Part shown: positions 45,601-56,853 of the stretch, in pieces
Numbering within the stretch: position 1 is the first letter of the stretch
How the letters are laid out: each line of letters opens with the position of its first letter
Source: Cladorrhinum sp. PSN259
Taxonomy: Eukaryota > Ascomycota > Sordariomycetes > Sordariales > Podosporaceae
Direction of reading: 5' to 3'
Length of the DNA stretch: 64,000 bases
Assembly: GCA_033725935.1 (NCBI GenBank)
Contig: MU867062.1
Span: 1,277,168-1,341,167, forward strand
Translations under genes and position numbers: made by a program
The notes under the pieces: generated by a model
What the model saw: only the letters and a program-made list of their open reading frames with translations
Told to the model about the DNA's origin: nothing
Databases searched by the model: none

Positions 45601-46024
45601 CACCACCCCTCAGTCCATGAGCGGCATCGCTCAACCAATCACCACCGCCCGGCCCATGCATCAAGAGAGCGCGATAATCATCCCAAGAACGGTAGAGGAG
45701 GATCTGACTGCCGGCTGGGTAAGCCTTCCGGCCCAGACCACCAACTCGTTTGACTTTCCGGCGGCCTGGCCTGAGCAGTACACCATGAATGCCGACATTG
45801 AATCAACCCTCAACTCCATCGGCTCCAGCTTCGAGACGTCACCGGACACCTACACCCCCTTTGCGCCCCACAACACGCCCATCATGCAGGGCATGGGTGA
45901 CTTCATTAGAACGCACCACCACCCGCCTAACCAATCCTTGCAATGCTGCGTTACTTGTCGGGGCGTGATGCCTTGCGCTTGTTATCCTTTTGGCGGAGAT
46001 CATGGTCCGGCTGCTGGCAACTGA
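42661..46024 (+). CDS. Fungal protein with two CPFRK-type zinc-finger modules
   Basis: Four exons: 42661..43639, 43715..44171, 44250..45142 and 45207..46024; introns of 75, 78 and 64 nt. The product is 1048 aa, or 1027 if the ATG at 42724 is used. The acceptor of exon 3 is a tandem CAGCAG, so two forms differing by one residue are possible. Two similar modules occur: SCPFRKHDPVRFNIRDHRTC...LKRHINEVH and ICPFRKRNPNRFNPASSHTC...LKRHVRMAH, the latter followed by a second finger (FRCQRCNEGFSTDDELRQHV). Each is followed by a TW-x2-LW-x-L/E-LFP motif. This finger class (CPF-x-K...C...L..H...H) is widespread in filamentous fungi and usually of unknown role, probably nuclear. The ends are Ser/Thr-rich and disordered-looking. 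A repeated RDSDH tract lies at about 202-210. Confidence 0.85.
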
Positions 46025-46294
46025 ATTTACTGTTTTGAATATTATATTTTGTCCGGTACGGGAGTATTTGTTCAATAAATTGGGGTTGGTTTTAAAGTTT
46101 TTCTATATCGGTATCAGAGTTTATCATTGACACTTGGTTTTAACGACGTGCCGTTATTTACTTGTTTCCACTGCCTGGGGGGTACTGTAGTAGAATCACA
46201 AGGAGTCTGGTCCTTACAATCCAAGGCTCAAACGTTTGTTAGCGCGCGCTACAAGCCTAATTTACACTTTCCTATGCTCATTTCACTCATTTGT

Positions 46295-46400
46295 ACGCCT
46301 GTTCGGCTTCCGTTAGTGCATTCCTGACTCTTTTCTCCGCCTATTTGGCTTCCGTTAATGCATCTCCTCCTGTTAATGCATTCTTAACTCCTTTCTACGC
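46295..46400 (+). repeat. Imperfect tandem repeat
   Basis: The unit ggcttccgttartgcattcc-tgactc-ttttctccgc recurs as ttggcttccgttaatgcatc and gttaatgcattcttaactcc, giving two to three decayed copies. Confidence 0.7.
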
Positions 46401-46640
46401 ATGCTGGATATCCCGACCTGCATCCTAAATAATTTCTTCCCGTCCACCATGTACCATCCGTCTTCCGCGATTTACGATTTTCTAATAATTAACCTTACAA
46501 GCGAAGTCTCATATTCCAAGGAAAATGTCCTCCGTTTTCGGAAGCCTTACTTCCAAGTACTGAAGTCAATTTCCCATGAACAGTAATATATATACACCAC
46601 CGTATATGGATAAAGAGATGAATGTTTGAGAGTTAAGCGC

Positions 46641-46669
46641 CTGCCTGCCTGCCTGCCTGCCTGCCTGCC
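46641..46669 (+). repeat. (CTGC)7 microsatellite
   Basis: Seven uninterrupted tetranucleotide units plus one base, in non-coding sequence. Confidence 0.97.
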
Positions 46670-47050
46670 CTTGGCACAGGGCGGTTAAGTTTATTTTCGA
46701 TTTTTTTTTTTTAAAAGCATCGCCTCCCCTTTCAAAAAAGACGATTATTTTAAGCTCCTAGTCATGGTTTAACTGTAAACTACAGTAAAGCTGTCTGGTT
46801 TTAAGGTACATACAATTAACGGACTAATAAGTCAAAGTAGAGAGTAAATAAGAAAAAAAAAAAGCTACGGTGTAGGACTACATGTAAATAAAAGCTTTGC
46901 GTCCGACTCGAGGTCGGCCCTGGGCAGATTTCAATTCTCAAATTTTAAATTCAATAACAGCGCCCCTTTTACAAATTTACCACCACCCCCCACATTCATT
47001 TGACGCTACGGATTGCCCCTTTCCCTTCATGTTCCCTCTTCCAAGCCCGG

Positions 47051-48247
47051 TCACCAGTGTTCGAGGATATCCGTCAAACTAACCACCGTTGCAGTAAAAG
47101 GCGTGAGCAGGTGCAATCCCATGTCGTCAAATGTCTCCCCGCCAAAGAGCAAAAGATTGTCTTGGTGCTTGTTCAAGATGTGAATCGACCTGCTGTAGGT
47201 AGCACCCGCGGGCGTGTCGTGCAGCTCCCACTTGCTGGCATCGCCGCCTGCTCGGTTCGTATAGACGACTTTGTTATCGGCGTCGGACACGACAATGGTG
47301 CCATTGGGCCCGCCGACCGAACTCCAAACAACATATGGGCTTGCGTTGGGCGCGGTAGTATTGTTAATGACAATCGGTATGCCCTCTGATAAGCGAAAGT
47401 CGAGTGGCGATTTGGATAAGCGGTAGTAGACGGGGTAATGCACGCCGTGCGAGCTAGAGTTACCAACGGGGAATTCGTGAACAAGAATCCACTGGTCGAT
47501 AGGCGGAATGTAGGCGACAACAGTCATGCCGGGGCGTGCAATGTACAAATCGTACGCAACGTCATCCACGACGGGGCCCCAGGTCTTGAGATCGGCCGAG
47601 ACCTGATGGGACAATTTCTGGCCGTGCTTGGGATCGCGCTGATCCGAATAGTATGCAACGAGAGAGTGGTTATAGACCAATAGGTAGGGTTCCCAGATTG
47701 GGTCGGCTCCGTTGGTTGTGTTGGGTCTTCCGCCCTGCGCGATGTGACTGACGAAATTCCAGGTGCGGGCTTTGTCTGTGCTGGCGTACAGGTCGATGCG
47801 GGTTCCGTTATTGCTCGCGCTGTTGCCGGTGGCGAGGATTGTGCCGGCCGGGTAGCCTCCGATGGGCTCTGTCAGTTCGGTAAGCGCCGGGTGGGCGCCC
47901 AGGCCCCAGCCGTTGACTTGGTCTTCAACGTCGGAGACCCATCTCCAGCTGGCACCGCCATCCTTGCTTTCGAAAATGGGAAGTGCGGCCGGCGAGCGTC
48001 GGCCACGCAGCGACGCTGTCGCTAGGATGGTGCCATCCTGCAGCTCGACGTGGCGCGGGTACGTGATGGACTCGTTTCCAATTGGCGTATAGATGGTGTT
48101 GTTGGCGAAGAAGCCAAATGGCTTGGGTTTGTAGATATACTCAGTTGAGCACTCACCGGGGGGAGTAGACGGCGCAGGACTCGGAGGATCGGGAAGAGCG
48201 GCGACGCTCTGCGCGAGCAGAGCGACGAGGAGCACTGACAGTTGCAT
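47051..48247 (-). CDS. Secreted GH93-like exo-arabinanase / BNR-repeat hydrolase
   Basis: Single exon, 398 aa. A signal peptide covers about 1-18 (LSVLLVALLAQSVAALP). The mature protein reads as a sialidase-fold six-bladed propeller with Asp-box-like turns (SKDGGASWRW, STDKARTWNF, SADLKTWGP). The closest family I recognise is GH93 exo-alpha-1,5-L-arabinanase: YPRHVELQDGTILATAS, NGTRIDLYASTDKARTW, YYSDQRDPKHGQKL and ARPGMTVVAYIP. Glu in IWEPYLL and Glu in ILVHEFPVG are the likely catalytic pair by analogy with that family. It would release arabinobiose from arabinan side chains of plant pectin outside the cell. Several N-glycosylation sites are present. The GH93 assignment is less certain than the fold. 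Confidence 0.87.
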   Translation of the reverse strand: MQLSVLLVALLAQSVAALPDPPSPAPSTPPGECSTEYIYKPKPFGFFANNTIYTPIGNESITYPRHVELQDGTILATASLRGRRSPAALPIFESKDGGASWRWVSDVEDQVNGWGLGAHPALTELTEPIGGYPAGTILATGNSASNNGTRIDLYASTDKARTWNFVSHIAQGGRPNTTNGADPIWEPYLLVYNHSLVAYYSDQRDPKHGQKLSHQVSADLKTWGPVVDDVAYDLYIARPGMTVVAYIPPIDQWILVHEFPVGNSSSHGVHYPVYYRLSKSPLDFRLSEGIPIVINNTTAPNASPYVVWSSVGGPNGTIVVSDADNKVVYTNRAGGDASKWELHDTPAGATYSRSIHILNKHQDNLLLFGGETFDDMGLHLLTPFTATVVSLTDILEHW

Positions 48248-49280
48248 TTTGACAATCTCGACGATTTCGACGGTGTTGGGGTTGTGCCTAGAGACAACCT
48301 TGACAGAACACCAACGCCATTGTGGAATATATTATATATACAGCCCGCTCATGAAAACACCATTGAGGGGTTTGTTGACCAGCATTGGCAGCGGGGTAGG
48401 ATGTCAAAAAAGATATTCAGGTCTGTTGCTGCTGTTATTTCACCATAGGAAGAAGTCCGGATAGCAAGTTGAAAGGAAGCTGACGATTTTGCCACCCCGG
48501 CAATTTAAAACCGATCTCATCCTGTAAGCGCACGAATAGGACCTGCGTAACCCGGACACGCGATTGGTGCGGACTAAGGACTCTACATGCACCACGCCGT
48601 CAGCCGCCATATGCTCCCAATTGAAGGTGAACTTCAACCCTGGTTACCTGGTATAGCCTAGGAAACCCGGAAGTGGGTAAATTCTTCGACGGCAATCCGC
48701 ACATTTAGTATACGGAGAGTGGGATTGAGGTAACATTGACCATCCATATGTACGTATTAAGGCACATGTTTGAGTAGGGACTCCTTGCTGTTAGCTAGCC
48801 AAACAAAAAATACCTTCTCCCCGAACATTCTTTGCTGCGCACGCGGAGAGGACCGAAGCGAAGCTTTATGGGGGCAAGCCCCCAAACCCCTAGCATCGCT
48901 ACGCTCGATATATATAGTATGGGAGGTGTCGTGTGTGGTATAAGGTGTGGTGTGGTGTGTGGTGGAAGAGAAGAAAGGTGGGAGGAGCTGTTTGGAAGAA
49001 GAAGTTTTGGCTGGGAAATCCTACTTTCCGGGAGAGCGCAAAAAAAAAAAAACCAGCATGTTAACGCATTGATATTTTCCGGGAAAGTGGCAAGAATTAT
49101 AGTTTCCGATCAAACCCTAACTGGTAGAGCTTAGGCCACTTGAAGGTCATAAAATGGCCTAGGTCATCATGTAACTATATGGTCCGTATTTGTGATCTTT
49201 AGCTACAGCTCCCCGCAAGCGAATTTTTTCCTCCTTTATTATTCCACACTTTTTTTTATTGCTTATTAATCGACTGTGGC
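48248..49280. other. Intergenic, low-complexity stretches
   Basis: About 1 kb. It contains the GH93-like promoter at the left, a perfect short hairpin at 48869-48884, a G/T-rich tract at 48921-48965 and a poly-A run at 49040-49051. No gene supported. Confidence 0.4.
48869..48884. repeat. Tight inverted repeat (hairpin)
   Basis: tgggggcaagccccca: seven-base arms of T and G/C pairs around a two-base centre. Flanked by gcgaagcttt on the left and cctagcatcgctacgctcga on the right. It could be a transposon end or a terminator-like hairpin. Confidence 0.6.
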
Positions 49281-51170
49281 GTGGTTTCTCTGGCTACTGG
49301 TCAAAGCGTAGTAGCTTCTTGCTCCGCCGCCCGATGTATCTCGGTCAAGTTTGGGTCCTCAGAAATCGACGGCTACGCGTTTGGAAGAGCTCTGCAGGGA
49401 GAGACGGTTGCACTCATCCCGGTTGGCGAGACTTTGAAAGGCGGAGCAATCCTTCTCGGTCGTGTCGCTTCTGTGGGGGTTTTAATGCAACAGTCTGTGT
49501 TCCGATCGAGGACATTTCAACCTCAAACATTTCAAGGTGGCCAAAAATCGCTGGCAATCCGTCCTTTGGTGGAATTGCTCGACATTTATCGCTCTCACAA
49601 AGCGACTATTCTCCACGACAAACTGATCGCCCTGTTTGGTATGGCTTCCGACAATCTAGCGGCGGTTGGTATAGAGCCTGACTACAGCACACCGTGGGAA
49701 GTGCTGCTGAAGCGAGTATCGAGGCACCTGCTGGGCGACCTAGTATCCATCAAAACTGAACTTGGCCTGAATCTCAGGTCGTCGGGGTTTGGGGAGCGGG
49801 TCATCTGATCGGCCAGGTGGCTTTGATTGGAAACGGTAGCGACAGAGACCGGTTCATTGTCAGCTCCAAGGACGAATCTGGGAAGTGGCTGGACAAGACT
49901 AAATGCGCCATTCCTCCCCTAGCGGTTTCCCTCAAGGTTGGAGATCTCGTGGTTTGTTTGGATATGTGTTACGGTAGGCATAGTGCCATGAAGCCTGTCA
50001 TAATCCGGCCACACCGGGACTACTTTTAAATCATCATGACTGCTGCATCTATCATACTCCATACAGGAAAAAAAAGTAATAACGAAAAGGCATGACTTTT
50101 TGCTTGCTTGGCACCTGGAAGGTGACCAAGACCACAAGCCGCACCTTCGTTCTGCGGCTCACCAGTTCGGCTTGGGATTCTTAAAAGAGTGCTGTATTGA
50201 AGGCATTACAACAAGGATTTGGCACGTAGCACAGGTTCTTTTGGATGCGGAGTGGTATAACGATGCTGAGCCCCTACTTCATCATATGGTGAATAGACTG
50301 CGCTTGTCGAAGGACATGGAGTCAACCTCACGCCTTCTTACTGCTCAAAGCCAACTTGCCATGGTGTTTCAGATTCAAAAAAGGTCGGCAGATGCTAAAA
50401 GACTGCTCACAGAAGTAATATTGCGCCGACAAGAGAAAGATATATATAGTCTAGAACTGGCACAGGACTGCGTTAACATGATGCTAGTCTACCAGGCTCA
50501 AACGTGGCGCAAGGCGGACTCAGATGAAGTACGGTATTTCCGAAGTCTCCTTCTGGAGCCCCAAAGAGAGATATTTGGGAACAGATTGGACAATCAAAGG
50601 TCGTCGGATCGCACAGCAGTATGATGTGAACCGGATGGAGCTGTTTCTCCTCTTGAGAGGTTATGATGACAAGCTGATACAAAATTTACTAGTGGCAGCG
50701 GCGGGGAATACGCGGGACGGATATAGAGTGATTAAGTTTCTGCTTTCAGGGGCGAGAAATATGGTTCAAGTTAACGAGGATGCAATGGTGATGGCGGTAC
50801 AAAACATCTCACAGGGATATGCAATTCTGAAGCTTCTGATGGACTCGGAGAACTGTCGGGTGCCAGTCATCACCGAGCGGGTAGTTTTCGCGGTTGCAGC
50901 GAACCCACGGCAGGGGGAAAGGATTATGAAGCTTCTAGCTGAGCGAAGGAGGGACCAAGTCAGAGTTTCTGACTTGAACGACGTTGGAGACCTCTCGCCC
51001 CATACATGGACAATTCCCACAACCAGAAATTTGAAGCCATCAACTTCACTCTCAGAAAAATTCAAGGAAGAGAAATTTCTTATGGTAGTACTCGCCCCAA
51101 GAAACTTTACCCACCAAAAAATCGGGGGAGCATGTTCAATTTCTCCGACACTCAAGCACCTAGCAAATTA
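49281..51170 (+). pseudogene. Headless, frameshifted HET-family relic
   Basis: Pieces in three frames, in the right order, match the C-terminal half of fungal HET proteins. Segment 49281..49800 has LRPLVELLDIYRSHKATILHDKLIALFGMASDNL and PDYSTPWEVLLKRVSRHLLGD. A frame change near 49760-49790 leads into GHLIGQVALIGN...WLDKTKCAIPPLAVSLKVGDLVVCL...MKPVIIRPHRDYF. Then, after 50060, HDFLLAWHLEGDQ and a helical part to about 50624. The end (50640-50980) has short repeats of the type VNEDAMVMAVQNISQGYAILKLLMD / ITERVVFAVAANPRQGERIMKLLAE, a known fungal repeat in HET/NLR proteins. The HET domain itself (ALSYCWG, WIDALCI) is absent. It could also be an expressed truncated gene with introns I mis-joined, but loss is more likely. 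Confidence 0.65.
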
Positions 51171-52255
51171 AATCTGCAAACTCGGCTATGGCTCAGCTTT
51201 TGATCAGTTGAGGTACATATCGAGATTAGATAAAATCGTCAAAGAGAAAATCTGTGTCGCTTCGAGATCGACGAGGAGGTGGTTTTTTTCTATACGGATA
51301 CCGGTTCGTTCTTGTGAAGGGGGGCGACGTTTTATATGTTGCAGGCTCTTTCTTTTTTTTTTTTCTTTTTTTTCTTTTATGAAAAATCCCGAAGTGAATA
51401 ACATCATGCTGGTCTTTAACGGCCTTTCTGCGCTTAATGAGGTTCAAGGCCAGGATGTACAGTACATATACATGTAGTAGATCCATCACCACAAAAGGTT
51501 TGCAAAGACGATTGCACACCATTTACCCCCATAAAACCTTGTTGAACTGCAAACCTTGCTCTCCCTGCCTAATTTGGCTTTGAAGAAAGCAAGGTTCGGC
51601 ATTGAATCGATCATATGGCAAATATTCGTCGTGCTTCTGAGATCTTTCTTGAGAATAAGAATGACATGATGAAAGAATGATTTCTGGCGACTTGGGACTT
51701 TCCGGTTACCTATTTGATGCGCTCACTCTGTCATGACGCTGATAAAAGTGAATCACGGCTGTGGACACTGACTTGTACAAGGCACCAGGCGATTCACCAA
51801 ACAACAACAACAAAGGAGGCAGATATGAAAGTCTGCCTTACCGCCCATGGCCCATACCATCAGTCTGTTGACCAACCATTAAAGGAACTGTTGGACTTAA
51901 TACCAGGGGACCCAGCTTAGCCAGTCAATGTCTTTTGGTTATTGAAGTGGGTTTGTGGCGACGAGAAGGGTGTCGAGGCTGGCCTTGTGAGTTTCTGTAC
52001 GGATGATCCCTCGTGCTACTTTGGTGTACACCAGTACAAAACTCTTACCTAAAATCGCTAAACTTTCCTTCTCCTTTCAAAGCGAGACATACAATGTTTT
52101 TGACGCACCAAACATGCCTGAGTTGTACACATCCATCCTTCAGCTGTGTATGGAGATGAGGACTACGCGATGGTGGCAGAAATTATTTTTAACTTGACTA
52201 ATAAGCTAATACTCATACAATCATAAACCACTTCGATATACTCCTCCGCCCTCAA
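51171..52255. other. Intergenic stretch
   Basis: About 1.1 kb between the HET relic and the catalase 3' end. It has a poly-pyrimidine run of T with a few C at 51343-51379. No gene supported. Confidence 0.4.
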
Positions 52256-54525
52256 TTAATAAGCAACCTGGCTATGCAAGCCATCCAACTCGCGGTCCCA
52301 GCAGCGGTGATTGGCAACATTATAAAAGAACTTTTCCATGAATCCATCTCCACCCTTGAAGATCTCCTTGACTACCTCGCTCAACACCTTTGGCTGGCGA
52401 ACAGTAATAACACCATAGCTCTCAGTAACCTCGTCAGCAGCGCTGACATTGACCGCTGGCAAAGCAATAGCCTTGTTGACCATATCAACTGCCTCACCGG
52501 TTGCGCCAATAGTCTTGAGATGACCAAAGGCCTCACGGATCCAGTGGAGCGCACGGCCATTGGTGGACAATGCCCTCACAGACTCCACGCCGCCAGGAAT
52601 GAAGATAGCATCCACCATGGTGGATCTGAAGCCCTCCAAGTGGTGGTGAGGTGTTACTGTTGTAGTGTTACCCGCTGAGACGATCTTGCTGCGCCTGGGG
52701 GCAATAACAAGTGGAATGGCGAGACCAGCTGAGATGGCAGCATAGGCAGCGCCATAGGCGGCAGGATCGAATCCATCAGCAATGATGATGGCGATACGGC
52801 GCGACTTGATCGTAGGAGTGAAGCCAGGGTACTCAGTCTGGCTCAGACCTGGGGCCTTCTTTCCGTGGTTGGGATGCTCAGTCTCCGTGGGTGCCTCGCC
52901 GCCCACCATCTCGGCAAGGGTCTTGGCAAGACCGAGGTCGATATCTGCCAGACGCGTCACCATGCGGGTGTAGACAACAGGGTCCTCGCAGTGATCGAGC
53001 TCAAAACCCAAAGCATTGATGATGTGGTTCTTCTCAACCTGGGACATGCTGTTCCAGAACAATTGAGCTTGGCTGAAGTGCTCCCTGAACTTGGCGCTCT
53101 TGGTGCGGGCCTTGATGCCAGCAATCTTTGCGGCATACTCAACGTAACCGCCCTCATCAACCGTGGCAGGCTTGGTATTCTCAAACCTGTTGGGCCAGTA
53201 GTTGACAGTGCCTTTGGTGATCGTGTGCCTCATGGCGCCATCGCGATTGAAGTTCATGACGGGGCACACTGGTCGGTTAATAGGAAGCTCCTGCCAGTTT
53301 ATACCAAGACGAGAGAGCTGGGTATCGAAGTAGCTGAAGTTGCGGCCCTGGAGGAGGGGATCGTCCGAGAAACCAATTCCTGGGACCACATGGCTGGTGC
53401 AGAAGGCAACCTGCTCGGTCTGGGGGAAGAATTCGTCGGGGTTGCGGTTGAGCTCCAGCTCACCGATATAACGGATCGGGAGAAGGTCCTCGGGCCAAAC
53501 CTTGGTGGCATCAAGGATGTCAAAATCAAATTTATCCTCGTCGGCTTCAGGGATCACCTGAATGCCAAACTTCCACTTGGGGTATACACCATTCTCAATT
53601 GCCTCCCAAAGATCCTTGCGGTGGAAATCGGGGTCCTGGCCAGCCAGCTTGAGGGCCTCGTCCCAGACGAGAGAGTGGACACCAAGTTCCGGAGTGAAGA
53701 TAAACTTGACGAAATGACGCTCTCCCTTGGCGTTGAGGAGGGTGAAGGTGTTGACACCAAATCCCTGCATCATGCGGTATGATCGTGGGATGCCTCTGTC
53801 GCTCATTGCCCACATGAACATGTGTGTCGCCTCGGTGTGGTTGAACTGGAAGTCCCAGAAGTTGTTGTGTGCCGACTGGGCCTGAGGAACCTCGTTATGA
53901 GGCTCGGGCTTCGCTGCGTGGACGATATCGGGAAACTTGATGGCATCCTGAATGAAGAATACGGGAATATCGTTTCCGACCAGATCCCAGTTCCCCTCCT
54001 GTGTGTAGAACTTGATGGCAAAACCTCGAACATCTCGAACGGTGTCGGCACTTCCACGGCTGCCGAGGACGGTCGAGAAACGGACAAAGACGGGCGTTTC
54101 GCGAGATGTGTCGGTCAAAACAGGTGCAAATGTGACGTCCTCGGCGCTCTCATACACCTTGAACTTGCCAAAGGCACCACTGCCACGGGCATGGACAACG
54201 CGCTCGGGAATTCTCTCGTGGTCGAATCTGTGAATCTGAGTTGTGAAGTGTGTCAGTTGCGAGTTCGTAATCATGCAGCTGTCGGAGGTGAACTGACTCT
54301 CTCACGCCCGAAAGGGTCCTCTAGAAGGAACGGGCCGGTCTTGCCCTGGTTGACGACGCTCAACCAGTTGTCGGCGTTGGTTTGCTTCACACCGTAATCG
54401 GTAGTTAGGCGGTCCTTGGGGCCTGCCTCCTTCGTCTCCTTCTTGAGGTCAGAGACCTTGTCACCACCTCTCCCCATGACTGCGTGTTCTAATTTCTCCA
54501 TTGCTTGTGGAATGATGCTGGCCAT
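52256..54525 (-). CDS. Long-chain (HPII-type) catalase
   Basis: Two exons, 54298..54525 and 52256..54235, joined in phase over a 62-nt intron (GTCAGT, CTGAC, CTCAG) to give FGRERIHRFDHERIPERVVHARG; 735 aa. The catalase core has the distal His in VVHARGSGAFG, the Asn in VGNDIPVFF, and the haem-ligand Tyr motif RNFSYFDTQLSRLG. The C-terminal 170 residues (SRRIAIIIADGFDPAAYGAAYAAI...IFIPGG) are the flavodoxin/DJ-1-like domain found only in large-subunit catalases. The enzyme dismutates hydrogen peroxide as a tetramer. There is no secretion signal at the N-terminus (MASIIPQAMEKLEHAVMG), which suits an intracellular, conidial or stress form. Length is normal for the family. Confidence 0.95.
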
Positions 54526-55947
54526 ACAAAAAGCAGTGGGGGTGTAGGTTGAGCTTATGTATTCGTTGCAGAACCGGGAATCAAAAAAAAGTGGTGTGTC
54601 GATCAGTGGTAATAAAACGAAAACAATTGGAGGGAAGATGTGTATCGTCGGCAGCTTTTTAAAACCCGATTTGTTTGTTCATAAAGATGACGTCAAAGAA
54701 CGATGTTGCGCGTCCAATGTGGAGAATTTCCTTAAAATTCAAACCCCGCCATTGGATTCCTGGGGGAAATCCTCCGGACATTGGTTTGCACCTGCCATTC
54801 TCCAAGGCGATTCACTTCCTGATCGGTCATCGATCTACATTTTAAACAAAGGGGAAGCTCCAATGGAGTCTTGATGTCATTGCCGTTGAGGTAACTCCAC
54901 CAATAGCTCGGCAGTCCACCCGAGAACCGGGCTCTCGCGTGGGAACGCATTGCTTGGCGTCTCAAGAGAAAGCCGATTTCCAACTCCATCTCATGATCCA
55001 GGGAAATATTTCATACTCTTTGGACATTGGTGGATAGATATCTGTTGCGGCCTTGGTTGTGGTTTCGCAGTCCATTGTGGGTGTGTTTTCTTCATGTTTC
55101 AGTTTCAAATGACGTCACTGATAAGAGAGAAGACAGATGAGATACCGTTGCCTCGCACAAAGGCTCGCAACATAGAGAACCTCGAAAACCAAGTACCTGC
55201 AGATACCTGACCAAACAAAATGGAAGGAAGGAGGGCAAGGGGCAGGGGGCTATAAGGGGCTTTTGTTTACAGGTGAAGCGGCGGACGTGACCACACGTTG
55301 CGGAAGGAATTACCTGTGTAAAATCACCACCAGAGTCCTACAATGCAACCAGTAATCTACACCTTGAAAGATTTTAAAAAGAAATAATAGCTATATTTAT
55401 ACGTCTACTTTATTTCTTCCCAAGTGCAAGCGACATATTAAGCTGATTGTAAGAGACGGCGGCGCGCAGATAGGGGGATGTGAAAGATAAAATATTCAGA
55501 GACGTCAGGCAGCTTTACGCCTACCCTCTTGGGCTTAACCAAGTAAGATAGGGCTGAAACACAAAATACCCAATTATAAAGGAGCGCGATGAGCTGGAAC
55601 TGACCCCATAGGTGACGAACCGGGCGACACTAATAATAATATCATTTCAAAGATCTCCAATCACGAGTGTGCTGCTGTAAGTCGTTGGTATTTTTTTCGT
55701 GTCGCTATTAAATTGCGGGGTGGTACTTTGGATTGTTTGTGTGGTACCTGATGCTTCTACAATGCGACACAAACGCGTCAGGCGGGAACTTATTCCCCCG
55801 ATTTCACGTCATGCTGGCTCAGCCCCTGATAAAACACGGGATCAATGGAGCATCCGTGAGTAACTCTTATCGAGTGCCGCTATCAAGTCTGTCTCCTTAA
55901 ACTTCAAAGCCATACCGCCCTCGAAGAATACTGCATGATTAGACGGA
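54526..55947. other. Intergenic between divergent genes
   Basis: About 1.4 kb separating catalase (minus) from the CFEM-like gene (plus). It should hold both promoters. No stress-response site identified with confidence. No gene seen. Confidence 0.4.
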
Positions 55948-56853
55948 ATGGTTACAACAACCAGAAAGCCAGCACTTGGCGTCCTCACCATCCAATCCGA
56001 CCCTCAATATAGCGGTCTCCGAATTTGCGCCCAGGAATGCGTGGATAAAGCCAACAACAACAGGGATATCGAAGGAATACTGGATTGCGGCGACTCCAGG
56101 ATTCTAGACTCCTGCTTCTGCAGGACAGATCTTCGGTCGATTGCGACGCAACATCTCAGCACCTGCATCCTCACAAGATGCGGTTACGACGGCCCGGACT
56201 ATACCTCGGCGGTTAAAGTATATGACGACTACTGCTCCTACACGGCGCCTCGAATAACAGCGGCTCCTAGTACAACAACCGGTAAGGGGACACGGGGCAA
56301 ACATCCGAAGCAGAGATTCAACTTTCACTAACCAAACCTTTTTTTATTTTTTTGGTGTCCCAAAGAGTCGCCAACTAATCGGACCACTTCTTTTATTAGT
56401 ACGGATACCGGCCCCAAAATCACCGAATTCAAAACCAGCGACAATGTTACCGACGGCTCCGAGACATCGATACCTCGGGGCTCATTGATATCAGCGGGGG
56501 CTATTGCCGGGATAGTCATCGGAGGCATCGTAACCCTGATAGCTGGCATCTTGATGGTGATGTGGATTCACGCGCGGCAGCGCAGAGAAAAGCGCGGCCA
56601 AGGACAAGCGGGAGACGAACAGCCGGGCAAGCACCAAGACCCGACTTACCTGCCCGCAGGGGCATTCGAGCTAGTGACACCGACTCAAGGCAACAAGAGT
56701 ATGGCTTCACCTAGGGAGGGTTACTTTGAGGTTCATGGCTCGGCGCTGGTGGAGATCGATAGCGAAAGGAAGCCGGTCGAGTTAAGCGCAGGAGAGGATA
56801 GAGAGGGCAGTTGGGGCTGGAATTCAGTCGAGGCAGGGGAGAAGTGTAGATAA
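55948..56853 (+). CDS. CFEM-like cysteine protein with one membrane segment
   Basis: Two exons, 55948..56281 and 56366..56853, with an 84-nt intron (GTAAGG, ACTAAC, CAAAG); 273 aa. The N-terminal region has eight cysteines: ICAQECVDKA...ILDCGDS...DSCFCRTD...STCILTRCG...DDYC. The spacing is like fungal CFEM domains. Thr/Ser linker, then one membrane helix at about 170-195 (AGAIAGIVIGGIVTLIAGILMVMW), a basic stop-transfer HARQRREKR, and a cytosolic tail. CFEM proteins sit at the cell surface and some bind haem or act as receptors. The odd point is that no signal peptide precedes the domain. A 5' exon may be missing, although I found none upstream. Confidence 0.75.

Larger units (their letters stand above)
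46025..47050. other. Intergenic, convergent 3' ends
   Basis: About 1 kb between two convergent genes. It has a tandem repeat and a microsatellite (listed separately) and poly-A/poly-T runs (46701-46711, 46850-46863). No gene seen. Confidence 0.4.
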
